Assembly (NCBI RefSeq): GCF_018139625.1 | Contig: NZ_JAGSOH010000023.1 | Coordinates: 1-64,000 of the forward strand | Direction of reading: 5' to 3' | Length of the DNA stretch: 64,000 bases | Source: Actinospica acidithermotolerans | GTDB lineage: Bacteria; Actinomycetota; Actinomycetes; Streptomycetales; Catenulisporaceae | Shown here: one piece after another, positions 8,041-16,656 of the stretch | How positions within the stretch are numbered: position 1 is the first letter of the stretch | Layout: every line of letters starts with the position of its first letter | Position numbers and translations under genes: made by a program | The notes under the pieces: generated by a model | The model's input: the letters and a program-made list of their open reading frames with translations, nothing else | Database searches by the model: none | Told to the model about the DNA's origin: nothing

Positions 8041-9618
8041 TCAGCCCTCCAGCTTCAGCAGGCCGTAGGTGACGGCCTCGACGATGGCGTTCCAGCTCGC
8101 CGCGACGATGTTCTCCTGCACGCCGACCGTCGCCCACTCGTCGCGGCCGTCGGTCGTGGTGACCAGGACGCGGGTGCGCGAGCTGCTGCCGTGGTCGCCC
8201 TCCAGGATGCGGACCTTGTAGTCCCGCAGCTCCAGCTCGGCGAGCTCGGGGTAGATCTGCCCGATCGCGTTGCGCAGCGCGGTGTCCAGCGCGTTGACCG
8301 GTCCGTTGCCCTCGCCGACGGAGATGATCCGCTCGCCCCTGGCGTGCAGCTTCACGGTCGCCTCGCTCATGTGGCTGCCGTCCTGCCGCTGCTCGACGAT
8401 GACCCGCCAGCTCTCGACGTCGAAGAAGCGCTGGCTCTCCTCGCCCTTGAGCTCGTCCAGGATCAGCAGCTCGAAGGAGGCGTCGGCCGCCTCGAAGGAG
8501 TGCCCCTGCGCCTCGAGCACCTTGACCTTCTCCGTGATCCGGGACAGCGCGTCCCGGTCCCCGGACAGGTCGTAGCCGAGCTCGCGGCCCTTGAGCTCGA
8601 TCGAGGCGCGCCCGGCCATCTCGGAGACCAGCATCCGCATGTCGTTGCCGACGACCTCGGGGTCGATGTGCTGGTAGAGCATCGGGTCGGCCTTCACCGC
8701 CGACGCGTGGATACCCGCCTTGTGCGCGAACGCCGAGAAGCCGACGTACGGCTGCTTCGTGTGCGGCGCGATGTTGGTGACCTCGGAGATCGCGTGCGCG
8801 ATCCGGGTCATCTCGGCCAGCGAGTCGTCCGGCACGACGTGCAGGTTCTTCTTGAGCTGCAGGTTCGCGACGATGGTGAAGAGGTTGGCGTTGCCGGTCC
8901 GCTCGCCGTACCCGTTCGCCGCGCCCTGCACGTGCGTCGCCCCCGCCTCGATCGCGATAAGCGAGTTCGCGACCGCGCAGCCGGAGTCGTCGTGGCAGTG
9001 GATGCCGACGCGCGCCCCGGTCCGCTCGATCACCGTGTGCACGACGTCGCCCAGCTCGCTCGGCAGCATGCCGCCGTTCGTGTCGCACAGCGCGACCAGC
9101 GACGCGCCGGCCTCGGCGGCGGTGCGCACGAACTCCAGCGCGTACGCCGGATTGTCCTGGTATCCGTTGAAGAAGTGCTCCGCGTCGACGAATACCCGCC
9201 GGCCTTCCGACACCAGGTGCTCGACGGTGTCCCTGACCATCGCCAGGCACTCGTCCAGCGTCGTGCGCAGCGCGAGCTCGACGTGCCGGTCGTGCGCCTT
9301 GGCCACCAGCGTGACGACGGGAGCGAGGGAATCGCGCAGGGCGGCGACCTGGGGGTCGTCGGCCGCCGCCAGGTCGGCCCGGCGGGTCATGCCGAACGCG
9401 GCCAGCTGCGCGTGCTTCAGGTCGAGCTCGGTCCGAGCCCGCTCGAAGAACTCGGTGTCCTTGGGGATCGCCCCCGGCCACCCTCCCTCGATGAACCCGA
9501 CCCCGAGCCCGTCCAGCTGGCGGGCGATGACGAGCTTGTCCGCCACGGACAGCGCGAGCCCCTCCTGCTGGGCTCCGTCGCGCAGCGTCGTGTCGTAGAC
9601 GTGGAAGCTGTCGTTCAC
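8041..9618 (-). CDS. cimA: (R)-citramalate synthase, or related alpha-isopropylmalate synthase-like enzyme
   Basis: The enzyme family condenses acetyl-CoA with pyruvate to give citramalate, the first step of the threonine-independent isoleucine route. The 525-residue protein has the DTTLRDG motif at residues 9-15, the GIHCHDDSG metal/substrate loop and a C-terminal LeuA-type regulatory domain. The GTG at 9616-9618 was chosen because GAGGTG precedes it by 7 nt and the DTTLRDG motif then lies at the expected distance; the longer frame runs back through the attenuator hairpin. The length and domains fit CimA (about 530 residues) better than LeuA. A leader peptide and terminator lie upstream. Confidence 0.93.
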   Translation of the reverse strand: MNDSFHVYDTTLRDGAQQEGLALSVADKLVIARQLDGLGVGFIEGGWPGAIPKDTEFFERARTELDLKHAQLAAFGMTRRADLAAADDPQVAALRDSLAPVVTLVAKAHDRHVELALRTTLDECLAMVRDTVEHLVSEGRRVFVDAEHFFNGYQDNPAYALEFVRTAAEAGASLVALCDTNGGMLPSELGDVVHTVIERTGARVGIHCHDDSGCAVANSLIAIEAGATHVQGAANGYGERTGNANLFTIVANLQLKKNLHVVPDDSLAEMTRIAHAISEVTNIAPHTKQPYVGFSAFAHKAGIHASAVKADPMLYQHIDPEVVGNDMRMLVSEMAGRASIELKGRELGYDLSGDRDALSRITEKVKVLEAQGHSFEAADASFELLILDELKGEESQRFFDVESWRVIVEQRQDGSHMSEATVKLHARGERIISVGEGNGPVNALDTALRNAIGQIYPELAELELRDYKVRILEGDHGSSSRTRVLVTTTDGRDEWATVGVQENIVAASWNAIVEAVTYGLLKLEG

Positions 9619-9700
9619 GGCTGGCACCTCGTTCGCCTTCTTCGGCTGGTATCGGTCAGGGTCGGCGGTCGGCACTGAAATCGCGGCGTAAAACAAGAAA

Positions 9701-9723
9701 ACCCCTCGCGGAGCGCGAGAGGT
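9701..9723 (-). terminator. Attenuator terminator in the cimA leader
   Basis: On the minus strand a 10-bp stem (9723-9714 with 9710-9701, one G-T pair) closes a 3-nt loop and is followed by TTTCTTGTTTT. It lies 40 bp after the stop of a 16-codon leader peptide and 83 bp before the cimA start, the standard position for a transcription attenuator. Confidence 0.8.
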
Positions 9724-9762
9724 CTGCACATCGACGGCGGGAGAAGAGGATCAGCGTCTGCT

Positions 9763-9813
9763 TCAGCCCTGTGCCGATGCGCCCACGGTAATAATGAACC
9801 GCCGAGACTGCAT
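9763..9813 (-). CDS. cimA leader peptide, MQSRRFIITVGASAQG
   Basis: This 16-codon reading frame runs ATG (9811-9813) to TGA (9763-9765). It contains Ile-Ile-Thr-Val, with both Ile residues encoded by ATT, which is rare in this GC-rich genome. A T-tailed terminator follows 40 nt later. Slow translation at the Ile/Val codons would be expected to favour readthrough into cimA when these amino acids are scarce. The ATG lies 7 nt after CAGACT (9821-9826), so translation may be leaderless. The leader role is inferred from position and codon content. Confidence 0.65.
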   Translation of the reverse strand: MQSRRFIITVGASAQG

Positions 9814-9851
9814 GCTCCGCAGTCTGCCACGCCTCCCCCGATCACGGACAC

Positions 9852-9874
9852 CGCGTCTCGCACCGTGAGACGCG
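9852..9874. repeat. 8-bp inverted repeat upstream of the cimA leader
   Basis: CGCGTCTC (9852-9859) and GAGACGCG (9867-9874) form a perfect inverted repeat with a 7-base spacer. It lies about 40 bp upstream of the cimA leader peptide and could be an operator or a transcript hairpin. Confidence 0.4.
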
Positions 9875-10066
9875 CGTGAGGAAGCGGTAACCGTGGGGTG
9901 ATCGGCGCGCAAGCCTTTTCACCCGGAATGCGACGCCCCCGTCGCTCACTCGTTCGAGCGAAGATTGGATCACCCGATGAGGTGATCGGAATCTGAAAGC
10001 TTGTCAGCCGAGGTTTGCGCAGGCCACGCTTGTGTTCGGCAGACAGGATCTATCGCTGGAGTTACC

Positions 10067-10654
10067 ATGACCCTCATGAGCCTTGCTCCGGTTCCAGAGT
10101 GGATGTTCCCGCCGGAAGGCGGATTCACCGCGGAAGACCTCGACCACCTCCCCGATCTGCCGCCGCACACGGAACTGATCGACGGGAGCCTCGTCCTCGT
10201 GAGCCCGCAAGCTGCTTTTCACGCACTCGTCCTCTTCGTGATGGAGCACGCGCTGCATCACGCCGCGCCGCCGCACCTGCGGGTTCGCCGCGAGATGACG
10301 ATCACGCTCGACGACGACCAGCGGCCGGAGCCGGACCTCCTGGTCATCCACGCCAACGCGGCGCGCAACCTGCCCCAGACCACGTTCGTTCCCAGCGACG
10401 TCGTCCTTGCCGCCGAGGTCGTCTCCCCCGAATCCCGCTCGCGAGACCGCAAGCGCAAGCCGATGCTCTACGCCGAAGCAGGGATCGAGCACTTCTGGCT
10501 GATCGAGAACGAGCGGGGAAAGCCCGTTCTCTACACGCACCAAATCAACGATTCCAGCGACGGATACGACCAGACCGGGCGCCACGAGGGGATCGCCAGG
10601 CTCGGCGAGCCCTTCCCGGTCGAGATCGACTTCGGCGAGATCGACCGGCTTTGA
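10067..10654 (+). CDS. Uma2 family (PD-(D/E)XK nuclease-fold) protein
   Basis: This 195-residue protein belongs to the Uma2/DUF820 group. The nuclease-fold core is visible: PEPDLLV, then AEVVSPES, then a basic KRKPMLYAEAG segment. These proteins are very abundant in actinobacteria and cyanobacteria. They are called putative endonucleases, but their biological role is not established. The ATG at 10067 was chosen for GGAG five bases upstream; a longer frame starts at 10001. It sits alone, divergent from cimA and convergent with the MFS gene. A probable remnant of another Uma2 gene lies at 46716-46820. Confidence 0.88.
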   Translation: MTLMSLAPVPEWMFPPEGGFTAEDLDHLPDLPPHTELIDGSLVLVSPQAAFHALVLFVMEHALHHAAPPHLRVRREMTITLDDDQRPEPDLLVIHANAARNLPQTTFVPSDVVLAAEVVSPESRSRDRKRKPMLYAEAGIEHFWLIENERGKPVLYTHQINDSSDGYDQTGRHEGIARLGEPFPVEIDFGEIDRL

Positions 10655-10693
10655 TCCGCCCCGCGCGCGCCGATCCGCGCCGCCGCCGATCTC

Positions 10694-10724
10694 GTTGATC
10701 CTTAGTGATCCTCACTGATCCGGC
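10694..10724. repeat. Three 10-bp GATCC repeats between convergent genes
   Basis: TGATCC recurs three times at 10-bp spacing between the Uma2 stop and the MFS stop, with AGTGATCCTCACT forming a short hairpin. It may weakly serve as a terminator. Nothing else is seen in this 57-bp gap. Confidence 0.35.
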
Positions 10725-12016
10725 ACGTCGCGCATCGTTCTGAGCGGGGAGAAGAGGACGAACAGGCCGCCGAGGGCGCTGCCGAGGACGCCGATCCAGA
10801 CGGTGGGGCGGATGCCGATCCAGGTGCCGAGGGCGCCGCCCATCAGGGAGCCGAGCGGGAGGGTGCCCCAGACGATCCAGCGGACGGAGGCGTTCATGCG
10901 GCCGAGGAGTTCGGGCGGGCAGATGCGCTGGCGGTAGGAGACCTGGGCGGAGTTGTAGAGCAGGGCGGAGAACGAGAAGACGATGTTGCCCGCGGCGAAC
11001 AGGAGCGTGCCCCAGCCGGGGGTGGCGAGCGGGATCATCACGACGAGGGGGGCCGGGATCAGGATCGAGGCCCAGATGATCCGTGCGGAGCCGACTCGTC
11101 GGGAGAACCAGCCGGCGGTGAGGCCGCCGATGAGGCCGCCTACGGCGCCGAGCGAGAAGAGCAGGCCGACCAGGGCGGCGGAGGCGTGCAGGACGCGGAC
11201 CAGGTAGACGATCTCGACGGCCTGGACGGCTGAGCTGAAGAGATTGCACATGCCGGTGCAGGCGACGATGCGGCGCAGGATCGGGTGCTTGACGACGAAG
11301 TTCAGGCCCTCGTGCATCGCCGCGCGGAAGGTGACGTGCTCGGCTCTCCGCTCGGGCCTGGGCTCGGGGGTGCGGATCATGACGAGCGAGAGGGCGCTTA
11401 TCGCGAAGGAGACGGCATCGACGGCTACGGCCTTCGCCGCGCCGATCAGGCCGACCAGTGCGCCGCCGACGGACGGTCCCAGGAGGCCGGCGAAGGAGTT
11501 GGTGGTGCCCAGCTTGCCGTTGGCGTCCATCAGCTGGTCGCCTTGGACCAGCGCGGGAACGTAGCTCTGATACGCCACGTCGAAGAAGACGCTCAGCGCG
11601 CCGCCGAAGAGGGCGACGAGGTAGATCTGCCACAGCGTCACGTGCCAGAGCACCGCGACGACCGGGATGGAGCCGACGAGTGCGGTGCGGGCCAGGTCGC
11701 ACCACATCATCAGGCCGTGCTTGCGCACCTGGTCTACCAGCACTCCGGCCGGCAGGGTGATCAGCAGGTACGCAAGGTATGTCAAGAATATGATGAGCGA
11801 GACCTGGAACGTCGTCGCCTTCAGCACGGAGACGGCGAGCAGCGGCAGCGCGAGCGCGGTGACCGCGCTGCCCATGTCGCTGACCGTCTGGCCGCCCCAG
11901 AGCAGCAGGAAGTCCGCGTGCCGCCAGAGGGATCCGGAACTGCTCGCGGATCCCTCCGCGTCCGTCATCACACCGTCGTCTTCGCCACCGTCGAAAGTCT
12001 CAGACAACTGGGTCAC
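10712..12016 (-). CDS. MFS transporter (EntS/enterobactin-exporter-like group)
   Basis: The protein is up to 434 residues, with about 12 hydrophobic segments and the MFS loop PAGVLVDQVRKHG after the second. It resembles the multidrug or siderophore-efflux MFS group (DHA3-like). The substrate is unknown. The first start is a GTG at 12016, only 9 bp past the ilvE stop; an ATG at 11968 is an alternative. Neither has a strong Shine-Dalgarno sequence. Its position directly behind ilvE suggests co-transcription, and amino acid export is a speculative possibility. Confidence 0.88.
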   Translation of the reverse strand: MTQLSETFDGGEDDGVMTDAEGSASSSGSLWRHADFLLLWGGQTVSDMGSAVTALALPLLAVSVLKATTFQVSLIIFLTYLAYLLITLPAGVLVDQVRKHGLMMWCDLARTALVGSIPVVAVLWHVTLWQIYLVALFGGALSVFFDVAYQSYVPALVQGDQLMDANGKLGTTNSFAGLLGPSVGGALVGLIGAAKAVAVDAVSFAISALSLVMIRTPEPRPERRAEHVTFRAAMHEGLNFVVKHPILRRIVACTGMCNLFSSAVQAVEIVYLVRVLHASAALVGLLFSLGAVGGLIGGLTAGWFSRRVGSARIIWASILIPAPLVVMIPLATPGWGTLLFAAGNIVFSFSALLYNSAQVSYRQRICPPELLGRMNASVRWIVWGTLPLGSLMGGALGTWIGIRPTVWIGVLGSALGGLFVLFSPLRTMRDVPDQ

Positions 12017-12025
12017 ATGATGACG

Positions 12026-13147
12026 TTACCGGGCGGCGGTCTGCCGCGCCGGGACGATCGTGTGCAGCCAGCCGTGCTCGTCGGCCACGTCGCCGTGCTG
12101 CACGCCGAGCAGGTGCGCGCGCACCTGCTTGGTGATCTCGCCGGGCTGGCCGTCGCCGATCACGATGCCGCCCTCCGGCGACTTGAAGCCGCCGATCGGG
12201 GTGACCACGGCGGCAGTGCCGGAGCCGAAGGCCTCGGTGATGGCGCCGGAGGCGGCGTCCTCGCGCAGCCGGTCGACCGTGATCCGGCCCTCCTCGGCGG
12301 GGATGCCGAGGTCCTTCGCGGCCTGCAGCAGCGAGTCGCGGGTGATGCCGGGGAGCAGGGAGCCGGACAGCTCGGGGGTGAAAAGCCTCGCGTCCGCGCC
12401 GCTGCCGTAGACGAAGAAGACGTTGTTGGAGCCCATCTCCTCGATGTACCGGCGCTCGATCGCGTCCAGCCAGCACACCTGGTCGCAGCCCTCGGCCACG
12501 GCCTGGGCCTGGGCCAGGAAGGAGGCGGCGTAGTTGCCGCCGCACTTGGCCTCGCCGGTGCCGCCGGGCGCGGCGCGCACGAAGTCGGTGCTCAGCCACG
12601 CGGTGACCGGCTTGCCCACGCCGCTGAAGTAGGCGCCGGCGGGCCCGGCGATCAGCATGAACAGGTACTCGGCCGCCGGGCGGTTCACGCCCAGGCCGAC
12701 CTCCGTGGAGAACATGAAGGGGCGCAGGTAGAGGGACTTCTCCGGGTCCTCGGGCACCCACGCCTCGTCCTGGGTGACCAGGGCGTCGATCGCGCCGACG
12801 AACAGCTCCTCGGGCAGCTCCGGCATGGCCATCCGGCGCGCGGAGCGGGCCATCCGCTGGGCGTTGGCCTCCGGGCGGAAGCAGGCGATGGAGCCGTCGG
12901 TCTGCCGATAGGCCTTCAGGCCTTCGAAGATCTCCTGGCCGTAGTGCAGCACGGAGGTGGCCGGGTCGAGCTGGATCGGGCCGTACGGCCGCAGTTCGGC
13001 CGAGTGCCAGCCGCGTCCCTCGGTGTACTCGATGGTGACCATGTGGTCGGTGAAGTACTGGCCGAACTTGGGGTCGGCGAGGATGGCGCTGCGCTCGGCC
13101 GCGCTCAGCGGCTCGGTGGTCGGCTTGAGCTCGATGTTCACGGTCAT
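12026..13147 (-). CDS. ilvE: Branched-chain-amino-acid aminotransferase
   Basis: This PLP fold-type IV aminotransferase interconverts Leu, Ile and Val with their 2-oxo acids. The 373 residues match the usual actinobacterial length (about 360-370). The PLP lysine is Lys201 in EAKCGGNYAAS, and the family signature continues through QVCWLDAIERRYIEEMG. The ATG at 13147 gives the expected N-terminus. It lies 152 bp downstream of the leuB stop, after a hairpin that overlaps that stop. A short 29-codon frame in the gap was not accepted as a leader peptide. Confidence 0.97.
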   Translation of the reverse strand: MTVNIELKPTTEPLSAAERSAILADPKFGQYFTDHMVTIEYTEGRGWHSAELRPYGPIQLDPATSVLHYGQEIFEGLKAYRQTDGSIACFRPEANAQRMARSARRMAMPELPEELFVGAIDALVTQDEAWVPEDPEKSLYLRPFMFSTEVGLGVNRPAAEYLFMLIAGPAGAYFSGVGKPVTAWLSTDFVRAAPGGTGEAKCGGNYAASFLAQAQAVAEGCDQVCWLDAIERRYIEEMGSNNVFFVYGSGADARLFTPELSGSLLPGITRDSLLQAAKDLGIPAEEGRITVDRLREDAASGAITEAFGSGTAAVVTPIGGFKSPEGGIVIGDGQPGEITKQVRAHLLGVQHGDVADEHGWLHTIVPARQTAAR

Positions 13148-13269
13148 CGCGGTAATCCCTCTATGTCGGGCCGGAGCTGGGGTGATGCTGCTGCTCGGTG
13201 ACGGCCCGACCCGCGGGGAACCCGGGTGGCGCGGGATGTGGGACCGTCACACTAGTTTTTCTCGCCTAG

Positions 13270-13302
13270 TGAGACGGTAACCCACAACGCGCTACCGTCT
13301 CA
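13270..13302 (-). terminator. Hairpin overlapping the leuB stop codon
   Basis: TGAGACGGTA (13270-13279) pairs with TACCGTCTCA (13293-13302), a 10-bp stem whose outer end is the TGA stop of leuB. On the minus strand an AAAAA run rather than a T tract follows, so it may be a weak terminator or a 3'-end stabiliser between leuB and ilvE. Confidence 0.45.
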
Positions 13303-14433
13303 CCCCGCTACTCGTACGCGGATGGCGTCGCCGATCTCCGAGGTGCTGCGCGCGGCCGCGCCCTCGCGCTCGATCAGGTCGGCGCCGACGGCGGCCTCGA
13401 TCCTGGCGGCGGCCTCGGCGTGGCCGAGGTGGGCGAGCAGCAGCGCCGCGGAGAGGATCGCGGCGGTCGGGTCGGCCTTGCCGGTGCCCGCGATGTCCGG
13501 GGCCGAGCCGTGCACGGGCTCGAACATGGACGGGAAGGTGCGGGCCGGGTTGACGTTCCCGGAGGCGGCCAGTCCGATGCCGCCGGTGACGGCCGCGGCC
13601 AGGTCGGTGAGGATGTCGCCGAAGAGGTTGTCGGTGACGATCACGTCGAAGCGCTCGGGCTGCGTGCTCAGGAAGATGGTGGCCGCGTCCACGTGCATGT
13701 AGTCGGTCGTGACCTCGGGATACTCGGTCGCGACCGCGTTGAAGATGCGGGTCCACAGGTGCCCTGCGAAGACCAGCACGTTGTTCTTGTGCACGAGCGT
13801 GAGCTTGCGCCGCGGCCGGGCCTTGGCGCGCTCGAAGGCGTCGCGCACCACGCGCTCGATGCCGTAGGCGGTGTTGACCGAGACCTCGGTGGCGATCTCC
13901 TGGTCGGTGCCGGTGCGCATGGTGCCGCCGTTGCCGGCGTACGGACCCTCGGTGCCCTCGCGCACGACGATGAAGTCGATCACGGGTTCAGTGGACGCAG
14001 CGTCGCTCGAACCGGACCCGCTGTCGTTGGGGGACCGTTCAGCTCGCGAGCGCAGCGGGCCGGTGGTGCCGGGCCACAGCTTCGACGGGCGCAGGTTCAC
14101 GTAGTGGTCGAACGCGAAGCGCAGCTTGAGCAGCATCCCCCGCTCGATCAGGCCGGACGGGATGCGCTTGTCGCCGGGGGCCGCGCCGACCGCGCCGAAC
14201 AGGATCGCGTCGTGCGCCTTGAGCCTCTCGAGGGTCTCCTCGGACAGGGCCTCGCCGGTGGCCAGCCAGTGCTCGGCGCCGAGCTTGTACTCGGTGGTCT
14301 CGAGCTTGACGTCTTCCGGGAGGACCGCGGCCAGGACCTTGAGGGCCTCGGCGGTGACCTCCGGGCCGATCCCGTCGCCGCCGATGACGGCGAGGTCGAT
14401 CAGCTTACTGCGGACTTCGGTGTCGCTGGGCAT
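13300..14433 (-). CDS. leuB: 3-isopropylmalate dehydrogenase
   Basis: This enzyme oxidises and decarboxylates 3-isopropylmalate in leucine synthesis, using NAD+. The 377-residue protein has the expected N-terminus ([11 protein letters not shown]), the substrate-binding [19 protein letters not shown], and the metal/NAD region [15 protein letters not shown] followed by [12 protein letters not shown]. It is about 20 residues longer than typical actinobacterial LeuB. The excess is a Ser/Asp/Glu-rich segment at about residues 127-149, between LWPGTTGPL and [13 protein letters not shown]. The ATG is at 14431-14433. The next ORF upstream overlaps its start. Confidence 0.95.
   Translation of the reverse strand: MPSDTEVRSKLIDLAVIGGDGIGPEVTAEALKVLAAVLPEDVKLETTEYKLGAEHWLATGEALSEETLERLKAHDAILFGAVGAAPGDKRIPSGLIERGMLLKLRFAFDHYVNLRPSKLWPGTTGPLRSRAERSPNDSGSGSSDAASTEPVIDFIVVREGTEGPYAGNGGTMRTGTDQEIATEVSVNTAYGIERVVRDAFERAKARPRRKLTLVHKNNVLVFAGHLWTRIFNAVATEYPEVTTDYMHVDAATIFLSTQPERFDVIVTDNLFGDILTDLAAAVTGGIGLAASGNVNPARTFPSMFEPVHGSAPDIAGTGKADPTAAILSAALLLAHLGHAEAAARIEAAVGADLIEREGAAARSTSEIGDAIRVRVAG
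13987..14055 (-). other. Extra ~23-codon segment inside leuB
   Basis: Codons 127-149 encode a hydrophilic Arg/Ser/Asn/Asp-rich segment that is absent from the usual LeuB alignment at this point. The frame is preserved on both sides. GC content and third-position bias are lower than in the rest of leuB. It most likely lies in a surface loop. Confidence 0.55.
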
Positions 14434-14588
14434 GCCCGGTAGGGTACTGCCGTCTCAAATCCGCGCAGAACCTCGTCCGCATCGCGAGACTCGGGCGCGG
14501 ACTCGTCGCGCCAGTCGTAGGCCTGCTGCAGGGCGAAGCGCGCGGCGGCCTTCGCCTCGGAATCCTGGGTGCTTCGACGGTGGTACAT
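14400..14588 (-). CDS. Possible small protein overlapping the leuB start
   Basis: This 62-codon frame begins [13 protein letters not shown]. Its first two thirds have strong G/C third-position bias, which then declines where the frame overlaps the leuB start by 34 bp. GAGGGACGG lies 10-18 nt upstream of the ATG. I recognise no domain. It could be a translationally coupled small gene upstream of leuB or simply the leuB 5' leader. Confidence 0.35.
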   Translation of the reverse strand: MYHRRSTQDSEAKAAARFALQQAYDWRDESAPESRDADEVLRGFETAVPYRACPATPKSAVS

Positions 14589-14772
14589 GATTCGTGTTCC
14601 GTCCCTCGCGCAACGATCGGGTCTGGGTACGGACACTCGGGCTTGTGGCCTGCGAGCGGTTTCCGGCCGGCCGGGTTGTCGCCGTTACTCGGAAGTCCTA
14701 GTAATCGAACGGTACCCCGATGCGGGCGGACTTGTCTCGTTTTTCTTCGGACTTCCTACCATCTGAGACGCG

Positions 14773-14806
14773 GACGTCCCCCGGTCGAACCCGACCGGGG
14801 GACGTC
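14773..14806 (-). terminator. Strong hairpin downstream of serA
   Basis: GACGTCCCCCGGTCG (14773-14787) pairs perfectly with 14792-14806 across a 4-nt loop. It lies 24 bp past the serA stop. There is no long T tract, as is common for actinobacterial terminators. It separates serA from the leuB promoter region. Confidence 0.7.
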
Positions 14807-14829
14807 TGGCGGTTCTGGAGCTGCGGGGA

Positions 14830-16422
14830 TCAGTCGCCGAGGTCGGCGGTGCGGGCCCAGCTCGCGCCGATGGACTCGGTGATGCCGCCGAGCAGGTCGG
14901 CCGAGACCTTGGAGTCGACGGTGAGGGCGACCAGCGCCTCGCCGCCGCGCGCGTTCCGGGAGACCTGCATGCCGGCGATGTTCACGCCCGCCTCGCCGAG
15001 GATCCGGCCGAGGGTGCCGATCACGCCGGGGCGGTCGGCGTAGCGGAAGAAGACGGTGTGCTCGTCCAGGCCGACGTCCACGGTGAAGCCGTTGACGTCG
15101 ACGATCCGGTGCACCTGGTTCTTGCCGGAGACGGTGCCGGAGACCTCGACGATCTCGCCGCTGGCCAGGGTGCCGCGCACGGTGACCAGGTTGCGGTAGT
15201 CCGGGGACTCGGAGGTGGTGGTCAGCCGCACCTCGAGGCCGCGCTCCTGGGCCAGGTACGGGGCGTTGACGAAGGAGACCGGGCTCTCGGTGATGTCCGC
15301 GAACACGCCTTTGAGCGCGGAGAGCTCGAGCACCTTCACGTCGTGCTGGGTGATCTCGCCGGCCACGACCACGTCGAGCTGCTGCGCGGCGCCGCCGGCC
15401 AGGTGCGTGAACAGCCGGCCCAGCTTCTCGGCGAGCGGCACGCCCGGGCGCACGTCCTCGGCGATGATGCCGCCCTGGATGTTGACCGCGTCCGGAACCA
15501 GCTCGCCGCCGAGCGCCTGGCGCACCGAGCGGGCCACCGACACGCCCGCCTTCTCCTGCGCCTCCTCGGTCGAGGCGCCGAGGTGCGGCGTGACGACGAC
15601 CTGGTCGAGCGCGAACAGCGGGGAGTCGGTGCACGGCTCCTTGGCGTAGACGTCGATGCCCGCGCCCGCGACCCGTCCCTCGGTGATCGCCGTCGCCAGG
15701 GCGGCCTCGTCGACGAGGCCGCCGCGGGCCACGTTGATGATCCGGACGTTCGGCTTGACCTTGCGCAGCGCGTCCTCGCCGATCAGGCCGAGGGTCTCCG
15801 GGGTCTTCGGCATGTGCACGGTGATGAAGTCGGACTGCGCGAGCAGATCGTCCAGCGAGACCAGCTGGGCGCCGATCTGCGCCGCCTTGCCCGCCTGCAC
15901 GAACGGGTCGTACGCGACCAGCTTCACGCCGAAGGGCAGCAGCCGGGCCGCGACCAGGGCGCCGATCCGGCCCAGGCCGACGATGCCGACCGTCTTGCCG
16001 TCGAGCTCCACGCCGCTGTACTTGCTGCGGGCCCACTTGCCGCCCTTGAGCGCGGCGCTGGCGCTCGCGACGTTGCGGGCGCTGGCCAGGATGTGCGCGA
16101 CGGTGAGCTCGGCGGCCGAGGTGATGTTCGAGGTGGGCGCGTTGACCACCATGACGCCGGCCCGCGTGGCGGCGGCGATGTCCACATTGTCCAGGCCGAC
16201 GCCCGCGCGGGCGATCACCTTGAGCTTCTTGGCGGAATCGATGGCCTCGGCGTCGACCTGGGTCGCGGAGCGCACCAGGATCGCGTCGGCCTCCTCGATC
16301 GCGGGCAGCAGGGCCTCGCGATCGGCTCCGTCGCAGTAGCGCACTTCGAAGTCGGGGCCGAGTGCGGCCACGGTCGCGGGGCTGAGTTCTTCGGCGATGA
16401 GCACAACGGGTTTGCCTGACAC
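14830..16422 (-). CDS. serA: Phosphoglycerate dehydrogenase
   Basis: SerA oxidises 3-phosphoglycerate to 3-phosphohydroxypyruvate with NAD+, the first step of serine synthesis. The product is 530 residues, the long actinobacterial type. It has the substrate/NAD domains (RAGVGLDNVD, then VGIVGLGRIG), NVARGG with the catalytic Arg, HLGAS with the catalytic His, an intervening ASB domain, and a C-terminal ACT domain around DRPGVIGTLGRILGEAG. The GTG at 16420-16422 was chosen because GGAG lies six bases upstream and the N-terminus then matches the family; the longer frame to 16509 adds unrelated residues. It is divergent from the DUF2000 gene. Confidence 0.96.
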   Translation of the reverse strand: MSGKPVVLIAEELSPATVAALGPDFEVRYCDGADREALLPAIEEADAILVRSATQVDAEAIDSAKKLKVIARAGVGLDNVDIAAATRAGVMVVNAPTSNITSAAELTVAHILASARNVASASAALKGGKWARSKYSGVELDGKTVGIVGLGRIGALVAARLLPFGVKLVAYDPFVQAGKAAQIGAQLVSLDDLLAQSDFITVHMPKTPETLGLIGEDALRKVKPNVRIINVARGGLVDEAALATAITEGRVAGAGIDVYAKEPCTDSPLFALDQVVVTPHLGASTEEAQEKAGVSVARSVRQALGGELVPDAVNIQGGIIAEDVRPGVPLAEKLGRLFTHLAGGAAQQLDVVVAGEITQHDVKVLELSALKGVFADITESPVSFVNAPYLAQERGLEVRLTTTSESPDYRNLVTVRGTLASGEIVEVSGTVSGKNQVHRIVDVNGFTVDVGLDEHTVFFRYADRPGVIGTLGRILGEAGVNIAGMQVSRNARGGEALVALTVDSKVSADLLGGITESIGASWARTADLGD

Positions 16423-16656
16423 AGCGATCTCCGGTCGTCCGTCGGTGAGGGGGGATAACGGATGCGCGCCCGGGTCCACGACGCTGTGGTCCTGGCATAC
16501 GTGGATCACACGGACGGTCGGCGAATGTTAACGTCGCGTGTCTTCCTGCCGTACAGGTGCCATGGTACAGATTCGCCGGGCGGACGCCAGGACCTCTTTC
16601 GACAGGTGGACAAGAACGTACAAGAGTCCCGTCCGCCGCGTGCGGACGATGAATGC

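Noticed and set aside
9615-9863. Alternative 82-codon frame through the cimA leader with two TTA codons
   Set aside because: TTA-TTA is eye-catching (rare Leu codons), but the frame has no stop before the terminator and no plausible protein. The Ile-Ile-Thr-Val frame with a stop before the hairpin fits an attenuator better.
13155-13250. A 29-codon frame upstream of ilvE considered as a leader peptide
   Set aside because: It lacks runs of Ile, Leu or Val codons, and no T-tailed terminator follows before ilvE.
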